Below, piece by piece: positions 1 to 11,576 of a DNA stretch of 64,000 nt. Both the position numbers and the translations under genes were made by a program. The stretch lies in assembly GCF_007993865.1 (NCBI RefSeq), contig NZ_VIUH01000003.1, positions 1-64,000 on the forward strand. The letters are read 5' to 3'. The notes below the pieces were generated by a model. It worked only from the letters and a program-made list of their open reading frames with translations. It was not told the DNA's origin and did not search any database. Each line of letters begins with the position of its first letter. The stretch's first letter is position 1. This DNA is from Pseudomonas sp. SJZ079 (GTDB lineage Bacteria; Pseudomonadota; Gammaproteobacteria; Pseudomonadales; Pseudomonadaceae).

Positions 1-100
1 GTGACAGCAGGGTGCAGGGGCTGGTGTGTTTGGCGACTGCCAATTTACCTGCATCCCTGACTGTCAATCCTCTCTTCCCCGCGACAATGCGAAGAACCAA
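1..100. other. Window edge, no recognised gene
   Basis: I see no convincing coding frame, tRNA or repeat in the first 100 bases. It lies just beyond the ispB terminator and may be an intergenic stretch cut by the window edge. Confidence 0.4.
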
Positions 101-126
101 TAAAAAGCCCGTCATCGAGACGGGCT
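101..126 (-). terminator. Rho-independent terminator of ispB
   Basis: On the minus strand an AGCCCGTC / GACGGGCT stem with a five-base loop is followed by TTTTTA. It sits 20 bases beyond the ispB stop, so it most likely ends ispB transcription. Confidence 0.8.
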
Positions 127-145
127 ATTTGTTGCACGCGGGTTG

Positions 146-1114
146 TCAGTGGGTGCGGGCGACGGCGAAGTGGCTCAGTTCGACCAGCGCATCGCGGTAT
201 TCGCTGGCGGGCAAGGCATCCAGGCAGGCGATGGCGCGTTCGGCGAAGTCGCGGGCCAGCTGTGCGGTGTAATTCAGGGCGCCGGCGGCTTCTACTGCGT
301 TACGGATGTTTTCCAGGTTCTCGATGCCGCCTTTCTGGATCGCTTGGCGTACCAGCGCGGCTTGCTCGGCCGTGCCTTCACGCATGGTGTAGATCAGTGG
401 CAGGGTCGGTTTGCCTTCGGCCAGGTCGTCGCCGACATTTTTGCCCAGGGTCGCTGCGTCGCCGCGGTAATCGAGCAGGTCATCAACCAGCTGGAAGGCC
501 ACGCCCAGGTGGTCGCCGAAGTTGCGCAGCGCTTCGGTCTGGTCGGCAGAGGCACCGGCCAGGGCGGCGGCGCTATGGGTCGAGGCCTCGAAGAGCATCG
601 CAGTCTTGCCGCGGATGACCTCCATATAGGTCTCTTCGCTGGTGCTGGCGTCGCGGATCTTCGACAGCTGCAGGACTTCGCCTTCGGCGATGACCCGGGT
701 GGCCCTGGAGAGGATTTTCATCACTGGCATGGAGCCGAGTTCGACCATCATCTCGAAGGAGCGCGAATAGAGGAAGTCGCCGACCAGCACGCTGGGTGCG
801 TTGCCCCACTGGGCGTTGGCGGTCGAACGGCCGCGACGCATGTCGGACATGTCGACCACGTCGTCATGCAGCAGGGTAGCGGTGTGCAGGAATTCGATGG
901 TGGCGGCGAGCAGACGTAGTTGCTCGTCGTCCCGGCCCAGCGCTTTGCCGCAGAGCAGGACCAGCAGCGGCCGCAGGCGTTTGCCGCCGGCCGAGATGAT
1001 GTAGTCGCCGATTTTTTCCACCAAGGGCACGCGCGACACGAGTTGCTGGCGGATGATGCCGTCGACAGCGGTGAAATCGTCCGCCACCACGCGGTAGAAA
1101 GCCTGGGGTTGCAT
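146..1114 (-). CDS. ispB: Octaprenyl diphosphate synthase
   Basis: Trans-isoprenyl diphosphate synthase that extends farnesyl diphosphate with isopentenyl diphosphate to make the ubiquinone side chain, acting in the cytosol. The two aspartate-rich motifs are visible: LLHDDVVD near residue 84 and LVDDLLD near residue 210, which bind the magnesium-diphosphate substrates. GGKRLRP near residue 45 is also typical. With the ATG at 1114 the protein has 322 residues, the usual length; a TTG nine bases upstream is the alternative start. It is divergent from rplU-rpmA, the standard Pseudomonas arrangement. Confidence 0.95.
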   Translation of the reverse strand: MQPQAFYRVVADDFTAVDGIIRQQLVSRVPLVEKIGDYIISAGGKRLRPLLVLLCGKALGRDDEQLRLLAATIEFLHTATLLHDDVVDMSDMRRGRSTANAQWGNAPSVLVGDFLYSRSFEMMVELGSMPVMKILSRATRVIAEGEVLQLSKIRDASTSEETYMEVIRGKTAMLFEASTHSAAALAGASADQTEALRNFGDHLGVAFQLVDDLLDYRGDAATLGKNVGDDLAEGKPTLPLIYTMREGTAEQAALVRQAIQKGGIENLENIRNAVEAAGALNYTAQLARDFAERAIACLDALPASEYRDALVELSHFAVARTH

Positions 1115-1193
1115 CAGCGACAAGTGCTCCTGAAAGGTTGCGCGGCATGCTAGGGGGCAGGGTAGGGGCTGTCAAGGTGAGTGCCCGGGGTGC

Positions 1194-1222
1194 TTGCGTG
1201 CGGCGGGTAGCTTGCGTACAAT
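1194..1222 (+). promoter_or_regulatory. Sigma-70 promoter for rplU
   Basis: TTGCGT at 1194-1199 and TACAAT at 1217-1222 are separated by exactly 17 bases and lie about 140 bases upstream of rplU, in the divergent ispB/rplU spacer. The long leader between promoter and gene could hold ribosomal-protein control, but I see no defined structure there. Confidence 0.6.
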
Positions 1223-1359
1223 CGCGCACCCTGAACTTCCCCCTGGGCATTTCCCTGCCTTACGCAATTGCAAGGGCGTCCTTCCGGCCCCGAGCAGCCA
1301 TGCCAGCCGATGACTATTCCTATAAAGCGCTGGGTGAGCAGGATTAACGGAGATATACC

Positions 1360-1671
1360 ATGTACGCAGTGATTGTTACTGGTGGCAAGCAATACAAAGT
1401 CACCGAAGGCGAATTCCTTAAGGTTGAAAAGATCGAGCTCGCCACTGGCGAGGCCGTGACTTTTGACCGCGTGTTGCTGATCGGCAATGGCGACGACGTG
1501 CAAATCGGCGCGCCGGTTGTTGAGGGTGCAAAAGTTGTGGCTGAGGTTGTTGCACAAGGCCGTCACGACAAGGTCACCATCATCAAGTTCCGTCGTCGTA
1601 AGCACCACATGAAGCGTCAGGGCCACCGTCAGTGGTACACCGAGATCAAAATCACCGGTATTCAGGCCTGA
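1360..1671 (+). CDS. rplU: 50S ribosomal protein L21
   Basis: Small basic protein that binds 23S rRNA in the large subunit. The 103-residue product starts [14 protein letters not shown] and has the conserved [16 protein letters not shown] tail region of bacterial L21. GGAGATATACC precedes the ATG at good spacing. It is followed after 39 bases by rpmA, the near-universal L21-L27 pair, with obgE downstream. Confidence 0.98.
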   Translation: MYAVIVTGGKQYKVTEGEFLKVEKIELATGEAVTFDRVLLIGNGDDVQIGAPVVEGAKVVAEVVAQGRHDKVTIIKFRRRKHHMKRQGHRQWYTEIKITGIQA

Positions 1672-1710
1672 TTCGTTTCGGCCTAATCCCTTTATAGGAG
1701 TATTGAACTC

Positions 1711-1968
1711 ATGGCACACAAAAAAGCTGGCGGTAGTACCCGCAACGGTCGCGACTCAGAAGCCAAACGCCTTGGCGTGAAGATGTATGGCGGCCAGGTT
1801 ATCAAGGCAGGCAACATCATCGTGCGTCAGCGCGGTACCCAGTTCCACGCCGGTTACGGCGTAGGCATGGGTAAAGATCACACCCTCTTCGCGAAAATCG
1901 AAGGCGTGATCAAGTTTGAAGTAAAAGGCGCCTTCGGCCGCCGTTACGTGAGCGTCGTCGCGGCTTAA
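1711..1968 (+). CDS. rpmA: 50S ribosomal protein L27
   Basis: L27 reaches toward the peptidyl-transferase centre with its flexible N terminus. The 85-residue product begins [16 protein letters not shown], the classic L27 N terminus without the Firmicutes-type cleaved extension. An AGGAG precedes the start. A strong terminator follows directly, so L21-L27 probably forms its own transcript. Confidence 0.98.
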
Positions 1969-1985
1969 TCGCGAGGCTGCTGGAG

Positions 1986-2014
1986 AAGCCCCGTCCTTGC
2001 GACGGGGCTTTTTT
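1986..2014 (+). terminator. Rho-independent terminator after rpmA
   Basis: AAGCCCCGTC, a five-base loop and GACGGGGCTT are followed by TTTT. It separates the ribosomal protein transcript from obgE. Confidence 0.85.
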
Positions 2015-2069
2015 GTTTCTGTATTCTTGGGGTTCTTGCCAAACTGTCCTGGGTGTAGCGTTCTGTTAG

Positions 2070-3362
<1,293 letters not shown>

Positions 3363-3371
3363 GTAGAATTT

Positions 3372-3394
3372 CAACGCCGCTTAATAGCGGCGTT
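3372..3394 (+). terminator. Hairpin after obgE
   Basis: CAACGCCGC and GCGGCGTTG form a nine-base stem with a six-base loop directly after the obgE stop. The following tract (TTGTAAT) is a poor U-run, so termination may be partial, with read-through into proB. Confidence 0.45.
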
Positions 3395-3439
3395 GTTGTA
3401 ATAGGTGCAGAAGCGCTTTCTGGCTAAGGTTGGAAGATC

Positions 3440-4558
3440 ATGCGTGACAAAATAACCGGTGCTCGGCGCTGGGTGGTGAAGATTGGCAGTGCGCTACTGA
3501 CGGCCGATGGGCGGGGGTTGGATCGCGCGGCCATGGCGGTTTGGGTCAAGCAGATGGTGGCGCTGCGTGAACAGGGCGTCGAGCTGGTGCTGGTGTCCTC
3601 TGGGGCGGTGGCGGCCGGGATGAGTCGGCTGGGTTGGGTGGCGCGGCCCAGTGCGATGCACGAGCTACAGGCGGCGGCGGCCATAGGGCAGATGGTTCTG
3701 GTGCAGGCGTGGGAGTCGAGTTTTGCCGAGCATGGCCGGCACACGGCGCAAGTCCTGCTGACCCATGACGACCTGTCGGACCGCAAGCGCTACCTGAATG
3801 CGCGTAGCACGCTGCGCACCCTGGTCGAGCTGGATGTGATTCCGGTGATCAACGAGAACGACACGGTGGTCACCGATGAGATTCGCTTTGGGGACAACGA
3901 TACCCTGGCGGCGCTGGTGGCTAACCTGGTCGAGGCCGATCTGTTGGTGATCCTGACGGATCGTGACGGCATGTATGACGCGGATCCGCGGCATAACCCC
4001 AATGCCCAGCTGATTTATGAGGCGCGCGCCGACGACTCGGCACTCGATGCGGTGGCCGGGAGCGTAGGTGGCGCGCTGGGGCGTGGGGGCATGCAGACCA
4101 AGCTGCGTGCAGCGCGTCTGGCGGCGCGCTCAGGGGCGCACACGGTGATTGTCGGCGGGGCTATCGAGCAGGTCTTGGCGCGGCTCAAGAGTGGCGAGCG
4201 CCTGGGTACCTTGCTGGCGCCGGAGCGCGGTCTGCTGGCGGCGCGCAAGCAGTGGTTGGCGGGACATCTGCAGACCCGTGGCACTTTGGTGCTGGACGCT
4301 GGGGCGGTCAAGGCCCTGGAGACTGGTCGCAAGAGCCTGCTGCCTGTGGGCGTCAAAGCGGTGCGGGGCAGTTTCCGGCGTGGCGAGATGGTGGTCTGCG
4401 TGGCTGCCGATGGTCGAGAGGTTGCGCGTGGTCTGGTCAATTACAGTGCGCTAGAGGCGCAGAAGATTATCGGTCAATCGTCGGATTCCATTGAGGCGTG
4501 CCTGGGTTATGTCGATGAGCCCGAGTTGGTACATCGCGATAACCTGATTCTGGTTTAG
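3440..4558 (+). CDS. proB: Glutamate 5-kinase
   Basis: First enzyme of proline synthesis: phosphorylates glutamate with ATP in the cytosol and is normally feedback-inhibited by proline. The amino-acid kinase domain fills roughly residues 8-255, with [28 protein letters not shown] and [13 protein letters not shown]-terminal PUA domain follows at about 276-355, giving the two-domain 372-residue form found in Pseudomonas. It sits 77 bases after obgE; proA is not in the window. Confidence 0.96.
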   Translation: MRDKITGARRWVVKIGSALLTADGRGLDRAAMAVWVKQMVALREQGVELVLVSSGAVAAGMSRLGWVARPSAMHELQAAAAIGQMVLVQAWESSFAEHGRHTAQVLLTHDDLSDRKRYLNARSTLRTLVELDVIPVINENDTVVTDEIRFGDNDTLAALVANLVEADLLVILTDRDGMYDADPRHNPNAQLIYEARADDSALDAVAGSVGGALGRGGMQTKLRAARLAARSGAHTVIVGGAIEQVLARLKSGERLGTLLAPERGLLAARKQWLAGHLQTRGTLVLDAGAVKALETGRKSLLPVGVKAVRGSFRRGEMVVCVAADGREVARGLVNYSALEAQKIIGQSSDSIEACLGYVDEPELVHRDNLILV

Positions 4559-4587
4559 TTTGCCTCGGGGTCTAAAAGGAGTCTGTG

Positions 4588-5064
4588 ATGCGGAAAGCTA
4601 AAGGATTGCGAGGGGCGCTGTTGGCGTTGCCGCTGCTGTTGCCGGTTATGGCGGTTGCCGAGGAGATCGGTGAGGTGTCCACGGTCTTCAAGTGGCTGGG
4701 GTCGAATGACAAGATCGTTATCGAGGCGTTTGACGACCCTAAGGTGGAGGGTGTGACCTGTTATCTGTCGCGCGCCAAGACGGGTGGGGTGAAAGGCAGT
4801 CTGGGTTTGGCCGAGGATCGCGCCGAGGCGTCGATTGCCTGTCGCCAGGTGGGGCCGGTGCGTTTCAAGGATGAGCTGGAAGATGGGGAGGAAGTGTTTC
4901 GCGAGCGCACATCGCTGGTGTTCAAGACCATGCAGGTGGTGCGGTTCTTCGATGAAAAGCGCAACACCTTGGTGTACCTGGTGTACAGCGATCGGATAAT
5001 CGAGGGCAGTCCGCAGAATGCGGTAACTGCGATTCCGATTCTGCCCTGGCTGGATCGGCGTTGA
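4588..5064 (+). CDS. creA: CreA family exported protein
   Basis: Periplasmic protein of unknown biochemical role, named from its place beside creBCD in E. coli. An N-terminal signal sequence (about residues 1-25, [14 protein letters not shown]) precedes the CreA domain with [13 protein letters not shown], a GVTCYLSR region and a conserved second Cys ([10 protein letters not shown]). AAAAGGA lies seven bases before the ATG at 4588; a GTG directly upstream is possible. It ends at a bidirectional terminator facing rpsT. No cre two-component genes are nearby. Confidence 0.9.
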   Translation: MRKAKGLRGALLALPLLLPVMAVAEEIGEVSTVFKWLGSNDKIVIEAFDDPKVEGVTCYLSRAKTGGVKGSLGLAEDRAEASIACRQVGPVRFKDELEDGEEVFRERTSLVFKTMQVVRFFDEKRNTLVYLVYSDRIIEGSPQNAVTAIPILPWLDRR

Positions 5065-5066
5065 AT

Positions 5067-5096
5067 AAAAAGCCCGAATCCAATTCGGGCTTTTTT
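5067..5096 (+). terminator. Terminator of the proB-creA side
   Basis: AGCCCGAA / TTCGGGCT stem with a TTTTTT run, and A-rich on the other side, so it could work from both strands between convergent creA and rpsT. Confidence 0.85.
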
Positions 5097-5104
5097 AGGG
5101 CAAT

Positions 5105-5132
5105 AAAAAACCGACCATCAGGCCGGTTTTTT
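5105..5132 (-). terminator. Terminator of rpsT
   Basis: On the minus strand a CCGGCC-type stem is flanked by AAAAAA and TTTTTT runs, 28 bases beyond the rpsT stop. Together with the neighbouring hairpin it insulates the two convergent genes. Confidence 0.75.
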
Positions 5133-5159
5133 AAGAACTAACAGCGAATAACTGGCAGC

Positions 5160-5438
5160 TTAGGCAGCTGCAGCTTCACTGAGGGCCTTGATATGGCCGT
5201 TCAGGCGGCTCTTATGACGCGCTGCTTTGTTCTTGTGGATGATGCCTTTGTCGGCCATACGGTCGATTACCGGCACGGCCAGGGTGTAAGCGGTTTGCGC
5301 CTGCTCAAGTTCTTTGGCGTCGATAGCCTTGACTACGTTCTTGATGTAGGTGCGGACCATGGAGCGCAGGCTGGCGTTATGGCTACGACGCTTCTCAGCC
5401 TGTTTGGCGCGTTTTTTGGCAGAAGGTGTATTGGCCAC
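5160..5438 (-). CDS. rpsT: 30S ribosomal protein S20
   Basis: Small basic protein that binds 16S rRNA in the body of the small subunit. The sequence [17 protein letters not shown] followed by [12 protein letters not shown] is typical S20. I place the start at a GTG (5438), which gives the family N terminus after initiator Met and lies seven bases from AGGAG; a TTG six bases upstream is less likely. The product has 92 residues. It is divergent from murJ, as in other pseudomonads. Confidence 0.97.
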   Translation of the reverse strand: MANTPSAKKRAKQAEKRRSHNASLRSMVRTYIKNVVKAIDAKELEQAQTAYTLAVPVIDRMADKGIIHKNKAARHKSRLNGHIKALSEAAAA

Positions 5439-5487
5439 CGTCAAACTCCTCGAAAACTGGGGGGGTTACAAACAAATAAGGCCGCGA

Positions 5488-5516
5488 ATCATGCCGACGC
5501 GCTAGATAGATGTCAA
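5488..5516 (-). promoter_or_regulatory. Sigma-70 promoter for rpsT
   Basis: On the minus strand TTGACA (5511-5516) and CATGAT (5488-5493) are 17 bases apart, about 50 bases upstream of the GTG start. The perfect -35 box fits a ribosomal protein gene. Confidence 0.65.
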
Positions 5517-5639
5517 GCCTATCGGCTCAGCGGCGATTACTACCTGCACTCAGTGGGCCATAAACGTAGTGGCCTTGCTTGCTCTACCCAGTATCCATGC
5601 CGGCCGGTAAACTCGGCGGCCTTTTCTAAGGGGTAGTAC

Positions 5640-7184
5640 ATGTCCGAGCGAACCGGTAAGGGCGGCTTGTTGCGTTCCAGTGCGGTGGTCAGTGTAATGA
5701 CCCTGCTGTCACGCGTGCTGGGCATGGTACGCGATATGGTGGTAGCTGCCTATTTCGGCTCCAGTCCGGCAGCCGATGCATTCTTTATAGCCTTCAAGAT
5801 TCCCAACTTCTTGCGCCGCTTGTTTGCCGAGGGGGCATTCGCCCAGGCGTTTGTTCCGGTGCTCTCGGAGTATCGTGCGCAGCGCAGTCTGGCCGAGGTC
5901 AAGCAGCTGGTCGACCGCACGGCGGGTTACCTTGGTTTGACCCTGACGGCGCTGACCGCGCTGGGTGTGGTCGCCTCACCGTACCTGATCATGCTGTTCG
6001 CGCCAGGCTTTCGTGATGAGCCGGCCAAGCTCGCACTGGCGGGCGAGTTGCTGCAAATCACCTTTCCTTATTTATTGCTGATCTCGCTCACGGCCTTCAG
6101 TGGCGGAATACTCAACGCCTATGGGCGTTTTGCCGTACCGTCGTTTACCCCGGTACTGCTCAACGTCTGCATGATCGGCGCGACGCTCTACCTGACGCCG
6201 TATTTCCAGCAGCCGATCATGGCCCTGGCCTGGGGTGTGCTGATCGCGGGCTTTGCCCAGCTGTTGTTTCAGTTGCCGTTTCTGGCGCGGATCAAGCTGC
6301 TGCCGACACCCAGGCTGCATCGCGATGAGGGCGTCAGGCGCATCATGCTGCTGATGGTGCCGGCGCTGTTCGGTGTGTCGGTCAGTCAGATCAACCTGTT
6401 GTTGGACACCGTGCTGGCGTCCTTCCTGCAAACCGGCAGCATCTCCTGGCTGTACTACGCCGACCGTCTGTCCGAGCTGCCCTTGGGTGCCTTTGGTATC
6501 GCGATAGGCACGGTGATTCTCCCGAGTCTGTCGCGGCTGCATGCCACCGATGACCCCAAGGCCTTCTCGGCAACCATCGACTGGGCGCTGCGCATGGTCT
6601 TGCTGGTTGGCGTGCCGGCGGCGCTGGCGCTGGCGATTCTCTCCGAGCCGCTGATCGCCAGCCTGTTCTATTACGGCGCGATGACCGAGCGCGATGTGCT
6701 GCAGTCGGCCAATGCGCTTGAAGCTTACTCGCTCGGTGTGCTGGCGTTCATGTTGATCAAGGTGCTGGCGCCGGCGTTTTTCGCCCGCCAGGACCTGAAA
6801 ACCCCTGTGCGCATCGCGATCATCTGCATGGTGGCGAACATGCTGTTCAACCTGATCCTGATCTGGCCGTTGCAGCATGTTGGCCTGGCCTTGGCGACAT
6901 CCTTGTCGTCGTTGCTGAACACCGGGCTGCTGTTTTGGGGGCTGTACAAAATTGGGGTGTACCGCCCGGCACCTGGCTGGTGGCTGTTCGCCCTACGCTT
7001 GCTGGGCGCCTGCGCGGCGATGATCGCGTTGGTCTGGTGGTTGAACGTACCCTCGGCCGAGTGGTTCGTCTGGGGTTGGCAGCAGCGCGTGTTGTGGCTG
7101 AGTCTGTTGGTCGGCGGCGGGTTGCTGGCCTATGCCGGTGCGCTGCTGGCGCTCGGTCTGCGCCTGCGTCATCTGCGCCATTGA
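5640..7184 (+). CDS. murJ: Lipid II flippase
   Basis: Inner-membrane MOP-superfamily flippase that moves lipid II to the periplasmic face for peptidoglycan synthesis. The 514-residue protein has about 14 hydrophobic helices. It opens with the MurJ pattern SRVLGMVRDMVVAAYFG and carries RRLFAEGAFAQAFVPV, including conserved arginines of the cavity. It precedes ribF-ileS-lspA-fkpB-ispH, the standard order in this lineage. Start ATG at 5640 fits the family N terminus (SERTGKGGLLRSS). Confidence 0.96.
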   Translation: MSERTGKGGLLRSSAVVSVMTLLSRVLGMVRDMVVAAYFGSSPAADAFFIAFKIPNFLRRLFAEGAFAQAFVPVLSEYRAQRSLAEVKQLVDRTAGYLGLTLTALTALGVVASPYLIMLFAPGFRDEPAKLALAGELLQITFPYLLLISLTAFSGGILNAYGRFAVPSFTPVLLNVCMIGATLYLTPYFQQPIMALAWGVLIAGFAQLLFQLPFLARIKLLPTPRLHRDEGVRRIMLLMVPALFGVSVSQINLLLDTVLASFLQTGSISWLYYADRLSELPLGAFGIAIGTVILPSLSRLHATDDPKAFSATIDWALRMVLLVGVPAALALAILSEPLIASLFYYGAMTERDVLQSANALEAYSLGVLAFMLIKVLAPAFFARQDLKTPVRIAIICMVANMLFNLILIWPLQHVGLALATSLSSLLNTGLLFWGLYKIGVYRPAPGWWLFALRLLGACAAMIALVWWLNVPSAEWFVWGWQQRVLWLSLLVGGGLLAYAGALLALGLRLRHLRH

Positions 7185-7250
7185 CCCAGCGTCGTGAGCC
7201 TTTGCGTCGGTCGCGCGCTTATGGCCTGTCGCCCGCCGCCGTTGTCTAGG

Positions 7251-7256
7251 TATAAT
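7251..7256 (+). promoter_or_regulatory. Possible -10 box for ribF
   Basis: A perfect TATAAT lies 34 bases before the ribF start, between murJ and ribF. No good -35 is seen at 16-18 bases, so it may need an activator or may be a weak internal promoter. Confidence 0.35.
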
Positions 7257-7284
7257 CGGCCACTTTATGAGCAAGAAGCGCACT

Positions 7285-8211
7285 ATGCAGCTGGTTCGAG
7301 GCCTTCATAATCTGCGGCCCCAGCATCGGGGCTGCGTCGCCACCATCGGCAATTTCGACGGCGTCCATCGTGGTCATCAGGCCATCATGGCGCGTTTGCG
7401 TGAGCGTGCGGGCGAGTTGGGCGTGCCCAGCTGTGTGGTGATCTTCGAACCGCAGCCGCGTGAGTTTTTTTCTCCGCAGACGGCGCCGGCACGCCTGACC
7501 CGTCTGCGTGACAAGCTGGCGTTATTGAGCGCCGAGGGGGTTGACCGGGTGCTTTGCCTGGCCTTCACTCGCCGCTTTCGCGAGTTGAGTGCCGCCGAGT
7601 TCGTGCAGAAGGTGTTGATCGACGGCCTGGCTGTGCGTCATCTGGAGGTTGGCGATGACTTCCGTTTCGGTTGCGACCGGGCGGGAGATTTCGCCTTTTT
7701 GTCGCAAGCCGGCGCACGTGAGGGCTTCTCGGTCGAGGCGGCGAAGACGGTCGTGCTCGATGGGGTGCGAGTCAGCAGTACGCGAGTGCGCGAGGCGCTT
7801 GCCAGTGGCGACTTCGCCTTGGCAGAGCATCTGCTCGGGCGGCCTTTCCAGATTGCCGGGCGGGTGCTGCATGGGCAGAAGCTCGGGCGTCAGTTGGATG
7901 CGCCGACGGCGAATGTCCAGCTCAAGCGCTGCCATGTGCCGTTGACCGGGGTGTACCTGGTCAGTACCGAGATAGATGGCCGGGTCTGGCCGGGCGTCGC
8001 CAATATAGGTGTACGGCCGACGGTGGCCGGTGATGGTAGCGCCCATCTCGAGGTGCACCTGTTGGATTTTGCCGGTGATTTGTATGGCCGGCGTTTGACG
8101 GTGGCGTTCCACCACAAGCTGCGTGATGAGCAGCGTTTCGCCTCACTCGAGGCACTGAAGACGGCAATCGCTGCCGATATTGCCGCCGCCCGTGCCCATT
8201 GGCGCACTTAA
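7285..8211 (+). CDS. ribF: Riboflavin kinase / FAD synthetase
   Basis: Bifunctional cytosolic enzyme: the N-terminal adenylyltransferase (about residues 14-180, [11 protein letters not shown] nucleotide motif, SSTRVREAL) makes FAD from FMN, and the C-terminal kinase (about 182-305, [24 protein letters not shown]) makes FMN from riboflavin. The start at 7285 gives [12 protein letters not shown], the family N terminus; an ATG 18 bases earlier would add six residues. Product 308 residues. First gene of the ileS-lspA-fkpB-ispH run. Confidence 0.96.
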   Translation: MQLVRGLHNLRPQHRGCVATIGNFDGVHRGHQAIMARLRERAGELGVPSCVVIFEPQPREFFSPQTAPARLTRLRDKLALLSAEGVDRVLCLAFTRRFRELSAAEFVQKVLIDGLAVRHLEVGDDFRFGCDRAGDFAFLSQAGAREGFSVEAAKTVVLDGVRVSSTRVREALASGDFALAEHLLGRPFQIAGRVLHGQKLGRQLDAPTANVQLKRCHVPLTGVYLVSTEIDGRVWPGVANIGVRPTVAGDGSAHLEVHLLDFAGDLYGRRLTVAFHHKLRDEQRFASLEALKTAIAADIAAARAHWRT

Positions 8212-8245
8212 CACACATAGTGCCAACCGCTTAGAAGAGCCTGAG

Positions 8246-11077
8246 ATGACCGATTATAAAGCCACGCTAAACCTGCCTGATACCCAGTTTCCGATGAAGG
8301 CAGGCCTGCCGACCCGCGAGCCGCAAACGCTGCAGCGCTGGAACGAAATTGGCCTGTATCAGAAGCTGCGCGCGCAGGGCGAAGGCCGGCCGAAGTTCGT
8401 GCTGCACGATGGCCCGCCCTATGCCAACGGCAGTATTCACATCGGTCACGCGGTCAACAAGATCCTCAAGGACATCATCACCCGCTCGAAGACCCTGGCC
8501 GGCTTCGATGCGCCGTACGTACCGGGCTGGGATTGCCACGGTCTGCCGATTGAGCACAAGGTGGAAACCACCTTCGGCAAGAATCAGCCGGCCGATCAGA
8601 CTCGCGAGCGCTGCCGCACCTATGCCGCCGAGCAGATCGAAGGGCAGAAGACCGACTTCATCCGTCTCGGTGTTCTGGGTGATTGGGATAACCCGTACAA
8701 GACCATGGACTTTGCCAACGAGGCCGGCGAGATCCGCGCCCTGGCCGAGATGGTCAAGCAGGGTTATGTGTTCAAGGGTCTGAAACCGGTCAACTGGTGT
8801 TTCGACTGCGGCTCGGCCCTGGCGGAGGCCGAGGTCGAGTATCAGGACAAGAAGTCCGAGGCCATCGATGTCGCGTTTGTCTGTGAAGACGCTGACAAGC
8901 TGGCCGCCGCCTTTGGCCTAAGCGCGCTGGCCAAACCCGCCAGCATCGTGATCTGGACCACCACGCCCTGGACCATTCCGGCCAACCAGGCGCTCAACGT
9001 GCATCCGGAATTCGACTATGCCCTGGTCGATACCGGCGACAAGCTGTTGCTGCTGGCCGAAGAACTGGTGGAAAACTGCCTGCAACGTTACGGCCTACAA
9101 GGTGAGGTGGTTGCCCGCGCCAAGGGCGAGGCGCTGGAGCTGATTCGTTTCCGCCACCCGTTCTACGAGCGTTTCGCGCCGGTCTACCTGGCGGACTATG
9201 TCGCGCTGGATGCCGGTACCGGTATCGTCCACTCGGCCCCGGCCTATGGCGAGGACGACTTCCATTCATGCAAGCGCTACGGCATGAGCAATGACGACAT
9301 CCTCAGCCCGGTGCAGAGCCACGGCGTCTACGTCGAGTCGCTGCCGTTCTTCGGTGGCCAGTTCATCTGGAAGGCCAACCCGGCCATCGTTGCCAAACTG
9401 GATGAAGTGGGCAGCCTGCTCAAGCATGAAACCATCAGCCACAGCTACATGCACTGCTGGCGCCACAAGACTCCGCTGATCTACCGCGCCACTGCGCAGT
9501 GGTTCGTCGGCATGGACAAACAGCCCAATCACGGCGCCACCCTGCGTGAGCGCGCGATTGCCGGCATCGAGCAGACCGCGTTCGTTCCTGCCTGGGGCCA
9601 GGCACGCCTGCACAGCATGATCGCCGGGCGCCCGGACTGGTGCATCTCGCGCCAGCGCAACTGGGGCGTGCCGATCCCGTTCTTCCTGCACAAGGAAAGT
9701 GGCGAGCTGCATCCGCGCACCAGCGAGCTGATGGAGCAAGTCGCCCAGCGTGTCGAGCAGCAGGGCATCGAGGCCTGGTTCAAGCTGGACGCCACCGAAC
9801 TGCTCGGTGACGAAGCCGCACAGTACGACAAGATCAGCGACACCCTGGACGTCTGGTTCGACTCCGGCACCACCCACTGGCACGTGCTGCGCGGTTCCCA
9901 TGCGCTGGGTCACGCCAGCGGTCCGCGTGCCGACCTCTACCTGGAAGGCTCCGATCAGCATCGCGGCTGGTTCCATTCTTCCTTGCTGACCGGTTGCGCC
10001 ATCGATGGTCACGCGCCGTACCGCGAGCTGCTGACCCACGGCTTCGTGGTGGACGAGAACGGCCGCAAGATGTCCAAGTCCCTGGGCAACGTGGTAGCGC
10101 CGCAGGAGGTCAACGACAGCCTGGGCGCCGACATTCTCCGTCTGTGGGTGTCGTCGACCGACTACTCCGGGGAGATGGCGGTTTCCAAGGTCATCCTGCA
10201 GCGCAGCGCCGATGCCTACCGACGCATCCGTAACACCGCGCGCTTCCTGCTTTCCAACCTCAGTGGCTTCGATCCGGCGCAGCACCTGCTGCCCGAGACC
10301 GAGATGCTGGCACTGGACCTCTGGGCGGTGGATCGCGCCCTGCTGCTGCAGCGCGAAATCGAGGACGCCTACGACAGTTATCGCTTCTGGAACGTCTACC
10401 AGAAGGTGCATAACTTCTGCGTGCAGGAGTTGGGTGGCTTCTACCTCGACATCATCAAGGACCGCCAGTACACCACCGCCGCCGATAGCGTGGCACGACG
10501 CTCCTGCCAGACCGCGCTGTTCCATATCTCCGAGGCGCTGGTGCGCTGGATCGCGCCGATCCTGGCCTTTACCGCCGATGAGCTGTGGCAGTACCTGCCG
10601 GGCGAGCGCAACGAGTCGGTGATGCTCAATGGCTGGTACCAAGGCCTGAGCGAGCTGCCGCAAGGCATCGAGCTGAGTCGTGAGTTCTGGGAGCGGGTCA
10701 TGGCGGTCAAGGTCGCGGTGAACAAGGAGCTGGAAAACCTGCGTAAAGACAAGGCCATTGGCGGCAATCTGCAAGCCGAAGTGACCGTCTACGCCGAAGA
10801 CGGCCTGATCGCCGATCTGGCCAAACTGGGCAACGAGCTGCGCTTCGTGCTGATTACCTCGACCGCCAGCCTCGCCCCGCTGAGCAGTGCGCCAGCCGAC
10901 GCCGTGGCCACCGAAGTGGCCGGCCTCAAGCTGAAAGTGGTCAAGTCCACGCACGCCAAGTGCGCTCGCTGCTGGCACCACCGCGAAGACGTCGGTGTGA
11001 ATCCAGCGCATGCGGAAATCTGCGGCCGCTGTGTGGATAACATCGAAGGCGCTGGCGAGGTGCGTCACTATGCCTAA
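8246..11077 (+). CDS. ileS: Isoleucyl-tRNA synthetase
   Basis: Class I synthetase that charges tRNA-Ile and edits misactivated valine. The 943-residue protein shows HIGH ([12 protein letters not shown]) and KMSKS ([10 protein letters not shown]) signatures, the CP1 editing domain between them, and a C-terminal zinc finger with CARCWHH and CGRC, marking the eubacterial mupirocin-sensitive type. The start at 8246 ([13 protein letters not shown]) matches the family; a longer in-frame opening reading back into ribF is not supported. It overlaps lspA by eight bases, implying translational coupling. Confidence 0.97.
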   Translation: MTDYKATLNLPDTQFPMKAGLPTREPQTLQRWNEIGLYQKLRAQGEGRPKFVLHDGPPYANGSIHIGHAVNKILKDIITRSKTLAGFDAPYVPGWDCHGLPIEHKVETTFGKNQPADQTRERCRTYAAEQIEGQKTDFIRLGVLGDWDNPYKTMDFANEAGEIRALAEMVKQGYVFKGLKPVNWCFDCGSALAEAEVEYQDKKSEAIDVAFVCEDADKLAAAFGLSALAKPASIVIWTTTPWTIPANQALNVHPEFDYALVDTGDKLLLLAEELVENCLQRYGLQGEVVARAKGEALELIRFRHPFYERFAPVYLADYVALDAGTGIVHSAPAYGEDDFHSCKRYGMSNDDILSPVQSHGVYVESLPFFGGQFIWKANPAIVAKLDEVGSLLKHETISHSYMHCWRHKTPLIYRATAQWFVGMDKQPNHGATLRERAIAGIEQTAFVPAWGQARLHSMIAGRPDWCISRQRNWGVPIPFFLHKESGELHPRTSELMEQVAQRVEQQGIEAWFKLDATELLGDEAAQYDKISDTLDVWFDSGTTHWHVLRGSHALGHASGPRADLYLEGSDQHRGWFHSSLLTGCAIDGHAPYRELLTHGFVVDENGRKMSKSLGNVVAPQEVNDSLGADILRLWVSSTDYSGEMAVSKVILQRSADAYRRIRNTARFLLSNLSGFDPAQHLLPETEMLALDLWAVDRALLLQREIEDAYDSYRFWNVYQKVHNFCVQELGGFYLDIIKDRQYTTAADSVARRSCQTALFHISEALVRWIAPILAFTADELWQYLPGERNESVMLNGWYQGLSELPQGIELSREFWERVMAVKVAVNKELENLRKDKAIGGNLQAEVTVYAEDGLIADLAKLGNELRFVLITSTASLAPLSSAPADAVATEVAGLKLKVVKSTHAKCARCWHHREDVGVNPAHAEICGRCVDNIEGAGEVRHYA

Positions 11078-11576
11078 GGTCAGCCGTTACGGGCGTCTGG
11101 CCTGGCTGTGGCTGAGTCTGCTGGTGTTTGTGGTCGATCAGGCGAGCAAGTTCTATTTCGACAGCAGTTTGAGCATGTACCAGCAGATAGTGATCATTCC
11201 CGATTACTTCAGCTGGACCTTGGCATACAACACCGGCGCGGCCTTCAGCTTTCTGGCGGGCGCCTCCGGCTGGCAGCGTTGGCTGTTCGCCGTGATCGCG
11301 GTTGCCGTCAGCGCCGTGCTGGTGGTGTGGCTGAAGCGTCTGAAGCCTGAGGAAACCTGGTTGGCTGCGGCCTTGGCCCTGGTGCTCGGTGGGGCCTTGG
11401 GCAACTTGGTCGACCGGGTGCTGCTCGGTCATGTGGTCGACTTTATTCTGCTGCACTGGCAGCACCGCTGGTACTTCCCCGCGTTCAACTTTGCGGATGC
11501 CGCAATTACCCTCGGTGCCATCCTCCTGGCACTGGATATGTTCAAAAGCAACAAGTCCGGAGAAGTCACCCCATGA
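11070..11576 (+). CDS. lspA: Lipoprotein signal peptidase II
   Basis: Inner-membrane aspartyl protease that removes the signal peptide from diacylglyceryl-modified prolipoproteins. The 168-residue protein has four hydrophobic segments and the catalytic aspartates in GNLVDRV and [17 protein letters not shown] is also conserved. The ATG at 11070 lies inside the end of ileS, and the stop overlaps the fkpB start by four bases (ATGA), so all three are probably coupled in translation. Confidence 0.95.
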   Translation: MPKVSRYGRLAWLWLSLLVFVVDQASKFYFDSSLSMYQQIVIIPDYFSWTLAYNTGAAFSFLAGASGWQRWLFAVIAVAVSAVLVVWLKRLKPEETWLAAALALVLGGALGNLVDRVLLGHVVDFILLHWQHRWYFPAFNFADAAITLGAILLALDMFKSNKSGEVTP